This document shows, piece after piece, positions 24,135 through 32,215 of a DNA stretch of 64,000 bases (position 1 is its first letter; the number at the start of each line of letters is the position of its first letter). The stretch covers positions 62,001 to 126,000 of the forward strand of contig NZ_FOQD01000008.1 in the NCBI RefSeq assembly GCF_900113665.1. The letters run 5' to 3'. A model generated the notes under the pieces. That model was given only the letters and a program-made list of their open reading frames with translations. It did not search any database and was not told where the DNA came from. The position numbers and the translations under genes were made by a program. The stretch comes from Planctomicrobium piriforme (GTDB lineage Bacteria; Planctomycetota; Planctomycetia; Planctomycetales; Planctomycetaceae).

Positions 24135-24842
24135 TCAGACAGATTCCTCAAAAGCGGGTCCGGCCTGGACCAGCGACAGTAGATTTCGCGGAATCCCGAT
24201 CTGGCCCACGACCACCTTCCCACAGTGCAGTTGGCCTTCGGTTGACCGAAATCCAGGTTTGGCGGCGACTAACGTCACGGTGATTTGGGCCACAATCCCG
24301 CAGTCGGGCGGGTTGCCTAGGTCGCAATCGAGCCCTGAGGGGATGTCGATAGCCATGATCGGGCGACCTGCATTGTTCATTTCCGGGATGACAATTTCGT
24401 AAGGAGACCGGAGGTTTCCGACCGCTCCGGTTCCCAGCAGAGCGTCGACCAGCCAGGAAGCGTGCTTCAGATGCCGTTCCAGTTGGGCGGTGTCTTTCGG
24501 GAACGAAAGCTGGTGAATGGGGATGTCGGACTTCGCGAGGATCTGGAAATTGATTGCCGCGTCCCCCCTGAATTCTTCCGGATCGTGAAAGATCAGAACT
24601 TCGACGGGGATGCCCAGGATTTCCAAGTGCCGGGCCATCGCGAAACCATCGCCGCCGTTGTTCCCTTTTCCGCAGCAGATGCAGACAGGGCTGGAGGTTG
24701 CGACTCCTTCTGCGAGCAGAAACTCCGCACAGCTGCGGCCAGCATTCTCCATGAGGACGATAGAGGGGATCCCAAACTTTTCGACGGCGATCCGGTCGAT
24801 GGAGCGGACCTGTTCTCGTGACAGCACGCTGGGGTCAGACAT
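24135..24842 (-). CDS. nnrE: NAD(P)H-hydrate epimerase
   Basis: 235 residues from the ATG at 24842; an alternative ATG at 24881 adds 13 residues and neither has a clear ribosome site. It repairs damaged NAD(P)H hydrates by epimerisation. YjeF N-terminal motifs are present: GIPSIVLMENAGR, CGKGNNGGDGFAMARHL, VDALLGTGAVG and AIDIPSGLDCDLG. The C-terminal dehydratase (NnrD) domain found in fused YjeF proteins is absent, so the dehydratase must be encoded elsewhere. It is divergent from the alcohol dehydrogenase at 25043. Confidence 0.92.
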   Translation of the reverse strand: MSDPSVLSREQVRSIDRIAVEKFGIPSIVLMENAGRSCAEFLLAEGVATSSPVCICCGKGNNGGDGFAMARHLEILGIPVEVLIFHDPEEFRGDAAINFQILAKSDIPIHQLSFPKDTAQLERHLKHASWLVDALLGTGAVGNLRSPYEIVIPEMNNAGRPIMAIDIPSGLDCDLGNPPDCGIVAQITVTLVAAKPGFRSTEGQLHCGKVVVGQIGIPRNLLSLVQAGPAFEESV

Positions 24843-25042
24843 GAGCTTGAGGCTTTCAAGAGGAGCCAGGGCGACATGCATCCCGGTGTGGAAACATGGA
24901 TCGCCTGTTGACCTCTGTGGAATGCTGCAAATCAGGTTCCCCTGTGAAGGTGTGCCCGGAGCGTCGGGAACTCCTTCCGCTGTTCATCTGAACTTTCTAG
25001 GATCGTGCCGTCAATCCCCGGCTATTTATTCGAGACCCTGCC

Positions 25043-26071
25043 ATGCGCGCCATCCGACTGGAAGAACCTCGCCATTTTGTGCATGTGGATGTGCCTTTCC
25101 CGGAAGCGCCCGGCCGGGGGCAGGCGCTTGTCCGCACACATCGCATGGGGATCTGCGGCACTGATCTGGCAGGCTTTCTCGGCAAGATGCCCTTCTTCCG
25201 CTATCCCCGGATTCCCGGGCATGAACTCGGAGTCGAAGTGCTCGCCGTGGGGCCGGGCGTGACGCAGGTGAAGACAGGGGACCGCTGCAGCGTCGAACCT
25301 TATATGAATTGCGGCGAGTGTTACGCTTGTCGCCACGAGCGCGGCAACTGCTGCGAGCGGTTGAACGTCATCGGCGTGATGGTCGACGGCGGACTGTGCG
25401 AGCAGTTTTTGATTCGCGCCGACAAACTCCATCCGTCCGAGGTGCTCTCATACGAGCAACTGGCGCTGGTGGAAACGCTGGCGATCGGCTGCCACGCCAC
25501 GGATCGCGGCGCGCCAGTTAAAGGCGAACGGGCGTTGATTATCGGCGCCGGTCCGATCGGCCTTTCCGTCCTCGAGTTCACTCGCCTCACTGGTGCGGAG
25601 GTGACGGTGATGGACATGAACGAAGACCGCTTGCGGTTCTGCCGTGAAGTCTACGGGGTGCCGCATACGATTCTATTTCGCGGCGACGGGAGCGAACTGG
25701 AAGAGATGCGGCGGATGACCAATGGCGACCGCTTTGCGGTCGTGACCGACGCCACGGGCAGCAACCGCTCCATGGCGAATGCGTTGCACTTTGTCGCCCA
25801 GACCGGGCGGCTCGTGTATGTGGGTATCACAACGGGTGAAGTGACGTTTCCACATCCGTGGATGCACCGCCCCGAGGCGACGATGCTGGCTTCACGCAAC
25901 GCCATGCCGGGCGACTTTCGACGCATCATTGGCTTGATCGAAGACGGCACGATCAACACCGGCCCTTGGATCACGCATCACGTTGAATACAACGATCTGG
26001 TGCGCGACTTCGAGATGTTCACCCGGCCTGAGACGGGTGCGATCAAGGCGATTGTGCATGTGACCGCTTAA
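25043..26071 (+). CDS. Zinc-dependent medium-chain alcohol/polyol dehydrogenase
   Basis: 342 residues. Catalytic zinc ligands are C38 (GICGTD) and H60/E61 (PGHE). The structural zinc lobe is C90-x2-C93-x2-C96-x7-C104. A Rossmann motif, IIGAGPIGLSVLEF, lies near residue 170 and an acidic residue after strand two (MDMNEDR) suggests NAD preference. The overall pattern is closest to sorbitol, threonine or sugar-acid dehydrogenases; the substrate is not readable. It is a single gene, not obviously in an operon. Confidence 0.9.
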   Translation: MRAIRLEEPRHFVHVDVPFPEAPGRGQALVRTHRMGICGTDLAGFLGKMPFFRYPRIPGHELGVEVLAVGPGVTQVKTGDRCSVEPYMNCGECYACRHERGNCCERLNVIGVMVDGGLCEQFLIRADKLHPSEVLSYEQLALVETLAIGCHATDRGAPVKGERALIIGAGPIGLSVLEFTRLTGAEVTVMDMNEDRLRFCREVYGVPHTILFRGDGSELEEMRRMTNGDRFAVVTDATGSNRSMANALHFVAQTGRLVYVGITTGEVTFPHPWMHRPEATMLASRNAMPGDFRRIIGLIEDGTINTGPWITHHVEYNDLVRDFEMFTRPETGAIKAIVHVTA

Positions 26072-26121
26072 AGCGAAGCGGACAGTTCATTCGCGGCAAG
26101 TCAGCAGCCGTGTCGCTGGGC

Positions 26122-26454
26122 TTATTGAGCGGCGTCGACCGTTTCCTGCTGCTGAAACATTTTTGCCAGACGCTGCTGCATCCGGATCACCCTTTGGGGG
26201 TACATGGCAAGCCCGATGCCGCCGATGATCACCACAAAGAAGGCGTAGTGCATCCACAGGCGGGGGAAAATTCCAAAACTGGCCGCTCGCTGACGGTCAC
26301 CCGTCGAGCCGCTCCGAGAGAGCTTGCGGTAGACGTAATAGCGGTCGTTACACATCCGGCAGCGCATCGGACGGTGAAGCAGCAGCATCGCAGGCAAATC
26401 GTACCAGCGGGGTCGCGAAGGGATCAGATCTTCAACAAGGGCATCCTGACACAT
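26122..26454 (-). CDS. Small single-pass membrane protein with C-x-x-C motif
   Basis: About 110 residues from the ATG at 26454; the frame is open much further upstream (to 27201), but that part is antisense to a peptidase gene. A conserved-looking block, RPRWYDLPAMLLLHRPMRC then R-M-C (C32-x-x-C35) and RYYVYRK, is followed by one membrane helix (about 68-85) and a Gln-rich tail. The block resembles short planctomycete membrane proteins that keep a second C-x-x-C nearer the N-terminus. That second pair is missing here, so the start may be wrong or the gene may have a frameshift. Function unknown. Confidence 0.6.
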   Translation of the reverse strand: MCQDALVEDLIPSRPRWYDLPAMLLLHRPMRCRMCNDRYYVYRKLSRSGSTGDRQRAASFGIFPRLWMHYAFFVVIIGGIGLAMYPQRVIRMQQRLAKMFQQQETVDAAQ

Positions 26455-26814
26455 TGGGGGATCAACTTCAAATTTGTGAGTGAGAGCACTGCAGGGTGTT
26501 CGTAGGCATACCTGCGGCGAAACGCAATCGCAAGACGGATCGAGGAGTGCTCTGGAAATTTTCACACATCCATCTTTATGCACGTTTGCGTGAGCTCGCA
26601 AACACGCAGTTTGCGCCAGCAAATGAAGGTTTTTTCGGCACTTTCGCTCAAATAACGTGCGTCGAATGCCGGGCATCAATCCCGACTCTGGGGGTCGTGA
26701 TTTGGGAGACGTGGAACAGAGACGGTGCCTGCAAAGGGCTGCCAATCGACTCTGGCGCAGGACTTCTCTAGACTGGTTCGGTTTTGGGATCACCCCGTCG
26801 AACGACCGGAAGTC
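26455..26814. other. Intergenic region between divergent genes
   Basis: No gene is supported over these 360 bases. They separate the small membrane protein from the M16-like gene and must hold both promoters. A 7-bp hairpin GTTTGCG/CGCAAAC lies at 26584-26603. I see no confident promoter hexamers. Confidence 0.4.
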
Positions 26815-28056
26815 ATGACACCACTCGCCACTGAAGTTTTCGAACTCGGCAACGGATTGACGCTGCTGGTCGAACCGATGCCGCATGTGCAGTCGGCCGC
26901 GTTTTCGATTCTGACTCCCGCCGGAGTCATCTACGAGCCGGCCGGACAAAACGGTGTTGCCGCCGCCCTGTGCGACATGATGACCCGCGGCGCCGGGGGG
27001 TTCGACAGTCGTCAGCTTTCCGCCGCGCTCGACAATCTGGGCGTGCAGCGCAGTGAAAACGTGGGCTGGAACTTCATCACGTTTTCGGGCGCGACGCTGG
27101 CCGACAATCTGCTGAAGGTGTTCCCGATCTATGCCCGTATTTTGCGGGAGCCGCTGCTGGATCCCGAGCAGTTCCCCGCGGTGATGAGCGGTGTCGAACA
27201 AGGATTACTCGCCGAAGAAGACGAACCGCAGCGCAAGGCCCTCACGGAACTGCGTCGCCATTGCTACGACGCCCCCTGGAATCGGCCGGTCGATGGCACG
27301 CTCGCGGAACTGGACGCGATCACGCCGGATTCCGTATCGCAGTTCTATCGCTCACATCTGAGGCCCAACGGCACCTTGATCGGTGTGGCCGGCAACGTCG
27401 ATCCGCGTCAGGTGCGCGATGTCGTCGCGGAGATGTTCGGTGACTGGGAACAAATGACGCCTCCCACGCTCCATCGCGTGCCAGGCTCCCGCGAATACCG
27501 GCACATTGATCATGCTTCGACCCAGACGCACATTGGGCTGGCTTACAATGCCGTCCCGTATGGTCATGCCGACTACTATGCCGCCTGGGCGGCGGTCAGC
27601 GTTCTCAGCGGCGGCAGCAGTTCTCGACTCTTCACCGAGGTGCGGGAAAAACGGGGACTCTGCTATTCCGTCTACGCGACTCTGCACAGCCTGCTGACAG
27701 AAGGCCGAGTGCTGGCCTATGCCGGTGCGACCACCGACCGAGCGCAGGAAACGCTGAACGTGATGGTCGAGGAGATGCGCCGACTCAGCGAAGGGGTCGA
27801 ACCAGACGAACTGCGGCGGTGTCAGGCTCGGGCGAAAAGCTCGCTGATCATGCAGCAGGAATCGACCGGCGCACGGGCGTCGTCAATTGCCCGTGACTGG
27901 TTCCATCTGAAGAAGATTAACACGCTGGCCGACGTGCGTGCGGCGGTGGAGTCGCTGACGATTGAAGAGATCGCCGAGTACGCCCGCCGCTTCCCTGCTC
28001 GAGACCTGACAGTGCTGACGATCGGTGCCGAACCGCTACAGGTTCCGCAGGATTGA
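26815..28056 (+). CDS. M16 (pitrilysin-family) peptidase homologue lacking the HxxEH site
   Basis: 413 residues from the ATG at 26815 (MTPLATEVFEL). Both M16 half-domains are recognisable: NGLTLLVEPMPHVQSAAFSI at the start and VLSGGSSSRLFTEVREKRGL with the R/Y substrate-positioning motif near residue 275. Where active members have G-x-x-H-x-x-E-H, this protein has GVAAALCDMM (A50, C53, D54), so all three catalytic residues are replaced. Inactive M16 subunits normally pair with an active partner, but none is encoded in this window. It could act as a scaffold or non-catalytic subunit. Confidence 0.88.
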   Translation: MTPLATEVFELGNGLTLLVEPMPHVQSAAFSILTPAGVIYEPAGQNGVAAALCDMMTRGAGGFDSRQLSAALDNLGVQRSENVGWNFITFSGATLADNLLKVFPIYARILREPLLDPEQFPAVMSGVEQGLLAEEDEPQRKALTELRRHCYDAPWNRPVDGTLAELDAITPDSVSQFYRSHLRPNGTLIGVAGNVDPRQVRDVVAEMFGDWEQMTPPTLHRVPGSREYRHIDHASTQTHIGLAYNAVPYGHADYYAAWAAVSVLSGGSSSRLFTEVREKRGLCYSVYATLHSLLTEGRVLAYAGATTDRAQETLNVMVEEMRRLSEGVEPDELRRCQARAKSSLIMQQESTGARASSIARDWFHLKKINTLADVRAAVESLTIEEIAEYARRFPARDLTVLTIGAEPLQVPQD

Positions 28057-28094
28057 CGGCACAAGACCTCCGAGTCACGATTCGCCGTTTTGGC

Positions 28095-28205
28095 AAAAAG
28101 AGTTTTCAGTTTTCAGTCGTCAGTTTTCAGTTCAAAAAGACTGAATAGCTGACAGCTGATTGCAGAACGCTCCAAACTGATCACTGAAAACTGACCACTG
28201 AAGAC
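28095..28205. repeat. Dispersed TCAGTTTTCAG-type inverted repeat, copy 2
   Basis: The left part 28100-28132 has TTTTCAGTTTTCAGTCGTCAG words; the right part 28178-28205 has ATCACTGAAAACTGACC words, their complement. It ends a few bases before the lysS ATG, so the repeat replaces any normal ribosome site. Confidence 0.75.
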
Positions 28206-28211
28206 TCTTTC

Positions 28212-29759
28212 ATGAAGCCCGACCGTTTCGAACTCGCCCGACTGGAAAAGCTGCAGAAGATCGTGGAACTCGGTCACGATCCGTTCGGGCAGCGTTTTGA
28301 CGGCCATGAGTCGCTGGCGGCTGTGCGCGAGAAGTGTCCGGCCGAGCCCGGCGTGCTGGGAGACGCCGTTCGCGTGGCAGGCCGTATCATGCTCCGCCGC
28401 AAGGCCGGCAAGCTGCGGTTCTTTGATATCGCCGACGCCACTGGCAGGATTCAGTTGTTGTTCTCGCGGGGTGACCTGACTGAGCAGCAGTGGGAATTGA
28501 TGGGCCAGCTTGACCTCGGCGACCTGGTGGGAATCGACGGCCCGTTGAAGCGGACGGAGTCTGGCGAGATCTCGATTCAGGTCCAGACCCTGACGGTGTT
28601 GTGCAAGTCCCTCACTCAGCCGCCTGAGAAGCATCACGGCGTCACCGACATCGAAACGCTGCTGCGGCATCGCGAGCTCGATCTGATCTATACCTCCGGC
28701 GTGCGTGACAAGCTGCTGCTGCGCAGCAAGATTCTGAATTCCGTGCGGCAGACGCTGGGGGGGCAGAACTTTGTGGAAGTCGAAACGCCGGTGCTGCATG
28801 CCATCGCCGGCGGTGCTGCGGCACGACCGTTCAAGACGCATCACAATGCTCTTGATCTGCAGTTATACCTGCGGATCGCGCTGGAGCTGCACCTGAAGCG
28901 GCTGATGGTCGGTGGTATCGAACGGGTCTACGAGATTGGCCGCGTCTTCCGGAACGAAGGGATCGACGCCACGCACAATCCCGAATTCACGATGATCGAG
29001 ATCTATCAGGCGTATGGCAACTACGAGACGATGATGGATCTGACGGAGGCCATCGTCACGAATGCCGTCAGAGCGGTTTGTGAGAATTCCTCAACGCTCA
29101 ACGCTCAACCCTCAACGCCTTCCTACATCCTCCCGTGGGGTGAGAAGTCGATCGACTTTTCGCCTCCCTGGCCGCGGCGTACTTATGCCGACTTGTTCCG
29201 CGAACATGCCGGGTGCGACATGACGAACCTCGAAGCGGTGCAGGAGAAGGCGCGCGAACAGGCACGACTGGGACACATCAAGCCGGACTTCATCGCGAAG
29301 ATGAACGAGGGGCACATTCACCCTGACGTGGTGGTGAGCGAAGTGTTCGAAGCTTGTGTGGAAGACAAGCTGGTCGGACCGATTTTCGTGATCGACTACC
29401 CGGCGTCCATTTGTCCGCTGACGAAGCGTCAGGCAGGCAACCCGTTGATCGCCGAACGTTTCGAGCTGTTCATTCACGGCATGGAGCTGGCCAACGCCTA
29501 TACCGAGTTGAACGATCCCAAGCTGCAGGAGCAGTTGTTTCTCACCCAGTTGGAAGGCCTGTCGGAAGAAGATTCGATGGCCAAGATGGACATGGACTTC
29601 ATTCAGGCCCTGAAGGTGGGGATGCCGCCGGCGGGGGGGTTGGGGATAGGAATCGACCGTCTGGTGATGCTGCTGACCAACAGCCATACGATCCGCGACG
29701 TGATCTACTTTCCTCTGCTGCGTCCGGAAGTGCAGCCTGGGAAAGGGGATGCGACCTGA
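28212..29759 (+). CDS. lysS: Lysyl-tRNA synthetase, class II
   Basis: 515 residues. It charges tRNA-Lys. The N-terminal OB-fold anticodon domain (about 55-150; VRVAGRIMLRRKAGKLRFFD) is followed by the class II core: motif 1 around NFVEVETPVLHAIAGGAAARPF, motif 2 YEIGRVFRNEGIDATHNPEFTMIE, and motif 3 GLGIGIDRLVMLL. An oddity is the run NSSTLNAQPSTPS at about residue 295, encoded by four tandem copies of a 7-bp repeat (29091-29118) in a region that is usually a short loop. No ribosome site is seen before the ATG, which directly follows a dispersed repeat. Confidence 0.96.
   Translation: MKPDRFELARLEKLQKIVELGHDPFGQRFDGHESLAAVREKCPAEPGVLGDAVRVAGRIMLRRKAGKLRFFDIADATGRIQLLFSRGDLTEQQWELMGQLDLGDLVGIDGPLKRTESGEISIQVQTLTVLCKSLTQPPEKHHGVTDIETLLRHRELDLIYTSGVRDKLLLRSKILNSVRQTLGGQNFVEVETPVLHAIAGGAAARPFKTHHNALDLQLYLRIALELHLKRLMVGGIERVYEIGRVFRNEGIDATHNPEFTMIEIYQAYGNYETMMDLTEAIVTNAVRAVCENSSTLNAQPSTPSYILPWGEKSIDFSPPWPRRTYADLFREHAGCDMTNLEAVQEKAREQARLGHIKPDFIAKMNEGHIHPDVVVSEVFEACVEDKLVGPIFVIDYPASICPLTKRQAGNPLIAERFELFIHGMELANAYTELNDPKLQEQLFLTQLEGLSEEDSMAKMDMDFIQALKVGMPPAGGLGIGIDRLVMLLTNSHTIRDVIYFPLLRPEVQPGKGDAT
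29091..29118 (+). repeat. Four tandem heptamers (TCAACGC/TCAACCC) inside lysS
   Basis: Units at 29091, 29098, 29105 and 29112. The array is 28 bases, and the reading frame stays open through it. The core CAACC/CAACG matches the complement of the GGTTGAx units at 62950-62970. Confidence 0.85.
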
Positions 29760-29778
29760 TTCTGGTCGAACTGGACAG

Positions 29779-29809
29779 GTGACAGATTTCACGCGAAATC
29801 AGTCACTTT
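29779..29809 (+). terminator. Probable terminator after lysS
   Basis: GTGAC-A-GATTTC pairs with GAAATC-A-GTCAC (11 pairs, one A-A mismatch) around ACGC, followed by TTTGT. It lies 20 bases after the lysS stop. The T-run is short. Confidence 0.55.
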
Positions 29810-29862
29810 GTCCTAAGTCCGTTCAGGTTCTATGAATTCGGCAATTCCTGCCGGTTCGCTCG

Positions 29863-29891
29863 TTGACGCGGTAAAATGTGAGGTCTATCAT
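29863..29891 (+). promoter_or_regulatory. Sigma-70-type promoter of csrA
   Basis: TTGACG (29863-29868), a 17-base spacer, and TATCAT (29886-29891). Transcription would begin near 29898, giving a leader of about 95 bases before csrA. Confidence 0.65.
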
Positions 29892-29993
29892 GTCAAGCGA
29901 GAAAAGTGAATTTGCCGGAAGACCGGACGATTCAGATTCTGCGGGCGCTGCCGCTTCCTTCTCTCGGCGGGGCGTACTTTTGAGGTGACACCG

Positions 29994-30239
29994 ATGTTGG
30001 TCCTCTCGCGCAAGAAGAACGAGAGCATTGTCATCGACGAACGGATTGTGATTACGGTCGTTGAGATCCGCGGTGACAAGGTTCGACTAGGTATTGAAGC
30101 TCCTCGCGATGTGGCGATTCATCGACAGGAGATCTACGACGCGCTGCGCCGTGAAATGCTGAAGGCCTCCGACTCCGCAGTCTCTGCTGTGACTGCAGCA
30201 GACGCCGAGCAACCGGAAGTGACTGCTGACGACAAGTGA
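29994..30239 (+). CDS. csrA: Carbon storage regulator CsrA
   Basis: 81 residues from the ATG at 29994, with GAGGTG eight bases upstream; an ATG nine bases earlier is less likely. It is an RNA-binding dimer that blocks ribosome sites at GGA motifs. The family core is intact: MLVLSRKKNESIVID, VRLGIEAPRDVAIHRQEIYD. The last 25 residues are an Ala/Asp-rich extension. The GAGGTGA before its own start could allow autoregulation. In bacteria CsrA often controls flagellin genes, and flgL is in this window but 33 kb away. Confidence 0.95.
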   Translation: MLVLSRKKNESIVIDERIVITVVEIRGDKVRLGIEAPRDVAIHRQEIYDALRREMLKASDSAVSAVTAADAEQPEVTADDK

Positions 30240-30276
30240 CGTTTAGACGTTGCTGATCTGACAACTCGATTCTCCG

Positions 30277-30303
30277 ACGCCGCGAGCTTCGCGGCGTTTT
30301 TTT
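30277..30303 (+). terminator. Rho-independent terminator of csrA
   Basis: ACGCCGCGA pairs with TCGCGGCGT around GCT (9 bp), followed by seven T (30297-30303). It begins 37 bases after the csrA stop. Confidence 0.93.
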
Positions 30304-30546
30304 ATGCGCGCGTTCAGGCAGCGTGGCAAATCGCCAAAGCGGCCTGTAGGATACCGCCGTCACATCGGGCCATTCCGATTGATTGTCTGCGTCGAATCCT
30401 CATTTGCGCAAGTTGTTCACTTCCGCGCACTGAACGGTTCGACGCAAGCACATCTGCCGACCGTCGCGTTCAGGGATGAACGGTGACGCGTCCGAATCGA
30501 CGGAACGCCTGCCGAAACAAAATCACTTCGGGGAAAGTGGAACCAG

Positions 30547-32130
30547 ATGAGTCAGATCGAATCAGCGCCAGCGGCGCCCAATGCTTACCGGCTGCTGTAC
30601 GCCGGCTTCATGGCCATTCTCGCCGCAGGCGTCGGCTATTCTGTTCGCGGCGGCATTCTCGGCCAATGGGCTGAGCAATTCGGCTTCACGATGACCGAAC
30701 TCGGCACGATCACCGGCGGGGGCCTCACCGGCTTCGGTATCGTGATCATCCTTACGTCGCTGTTTGCCGACAAGATCGGCTACGGCAAGGTGATGGCCGC
30801 GGCGTTTGTGCTGCACTTCATTTCCGCTGTCATTACCCTGGCCGCTCCGGCCGCATTCGAAGCAGGCGGAAAAGTCGCCGCGTTTCAGTGCCTGTTCTGG
30901 GGGATGTTCATCTTCGCGATTGGAAACGGTCTGTGCGAAGCGGTGGTCAATCCGCTGACCGCGACCCTGTTCCCCAAAAACAAGACCCACTTCCTGAACA
31001 TCCTGCACGCCGGCTGGCCTGCAGGTCTCGTTCTCGGCGGCCTGGCTTCGGCGTTCATGGCCGCCAAGGTTGGAACCGACGGTCAGGTCGTTGCCCCGCC
31101 GGTCGACTGGAAGATCCAGATGTCGCTCTTCCTGATTCCCGTGATTCTGTACGGGATTCTGATGCTCGGCCAGAAATTCCCCAAGTCGGAAGCGGCTTCT
31201 GCCGGAATCTCGATGGGACAAATGCTGACGACGGTGTTCGCGCCGTTGATGTTGTTCCTGCTCGTGATTCATGCGATGGTCGGATATGTGGAACTGGGAA
31301 CCGATTCGTGGATCGCCAAGATCACTGGTTCCATCATGGGCAGCAACGTCAGCGGCCTGGCGCTGTTCGTCTACACTTCAATGCTGATGTTTCTGCTGCG
31401 GTTCGTGGCAGGCCCGATTGTCCATCGGATTTCTCCCCTGGGGCTGCTGTTCGTCAGTGCCTGCCTGGGAGCCGTCGGCCTGACATTGCTGGGCAACGCT
31501 TCGACCGTCATCGCCTGCGTCATTGCTGCAACCGTGTATGCCGGCGGCAAGACGTTCCTGTGGCCGACGATGCTGGCCGTCGCGTCAGAACGTTTCCCCA
31601 GAGGGGGGGCCGTCACGATCGGGATGATGGGGGGCGTTGGGATGTTGTCGGCCGGATTGCTGGGCGGGCCGGCCATCGGTTTCCAGCAAGACTACTTCGC
31701 TTCGCAATTCCTGCAAAAGGAATCTGAAGCCACGTTTGATCGCTACCGAGCCAGTGAAAAGAATTCGTTCATGGGCTTTCAGGCTGTCGGCCTGAACGGC
31801 GCCAAGGTTGGGGTGCTGGAAGACAATGGCCGTGAACTCGCCCGGGCGGAAGAACTCCTGGCGAAGGAAAAACGCACTGACTCGAATCTGCAAAAGCTCG
31901 CCGAGTGGTGGGCGAATGCGTCCATGTTTGCTTCCACGGACAAGCCCAAAGTGGTCAGCGCCGGGATCTTCGGCGGCAAGTCGGCCTTGCTGATGACGGC
32001 TTATGTGCCGATGGCGATGGCCGTCTGCTACCTGATTCTGATCATTGGCTTCCGAATGGCGGGCGGATACAAGCCTGTCCAGATCGCGCCTGTGACCGAC
32101 CCGGAAGCCTTAGGGACGGCGGAGTCTTGA
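30547..32130 (+). CDS. Major facilitator superfamily transporter
   Basis: 527 residues with about twelve membrane segments, beginning AGFMAILAAGVGYSVRGGILG. The MFS loop motif FADKIGYGK lies after helix two, and NPLTATLFPKNKTHFLNILHAGWP resembles sugar/nucleoside-type MFS members. A hydrophilic insertion of roughly 100 residues (about 385-485) lies before the last helix, where most family members have a short loop. It has its own terminator at 32159. The substrate cannot be read. Confidence 0.88.
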   Translation: MSQIESAPAAPNAYRLLYAGFMAILAAGVGYSVRGGILGQWAEQFGFTMTELGTITGGGLTGFGIVIILTSLFADKIGYGKVMAAAFVLHFISAVITLAAPAAFEAGGKVAAFQCLFWGMFIFAIGNGLCEAVVNPLTATLFPKNKTHFLNILHAGWPAGLVLGGLASAFMAAKVGTDGQVVAPPVDWKIQMSLFLIPVILYGILMLGQKFPKSEAASAGISMGQMLTTVFAPLMLFLLVIHAMVGYVELGTDSWIAKITGSIMGSNVSGLALFVYTSMLMFLLRFVAGPIVHRISPLGLLFVSACLGAVGLTLLGNASTVIACVIAATVYAGGKTFLWPTMLAVASERFPRGGAVTIGMMGGVGMLSAGLLGGPAIGFQQDYFASQFLQKESEATFDRYRASEKNSFMGFQAVGLNGAKVGVLEDNGRELARAEELLAKEKRTDSNLQKLAEWWANASMFASTDKPKVVSAGIFGGKSALLMTAYVPMAMAVCYLILIIGFRMAGGYKPVQIAPVTDPEALGTAES

Positions 32131-32158
32131 TTCTTTGGTGCAATTCTGAAAATGATGA

Positions 32159-32193
32159 CAGCCTCCGGTGAGTTTGCCGGAGGCTGTTTTGTT
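32159..32193 (+). terminator. Rho-independent terminator after the MFS gene
   Basis: CAGCCTCCGG pairs perfectly with CCGGAGGCTG (10 bp) around an 8-base loop, followed by TTTTGTTG. Confidence 0.93.
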
Positions 32194-32215
32194 GCTGCCC
32201 CCTTGAAGGTGAACG

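Noticed and set aside
26455..27201. Upstream extension of the small membrane protein frame
   Set aside because: It runs antisense through the start of the M16-like gene, and the added residues have no pattern.
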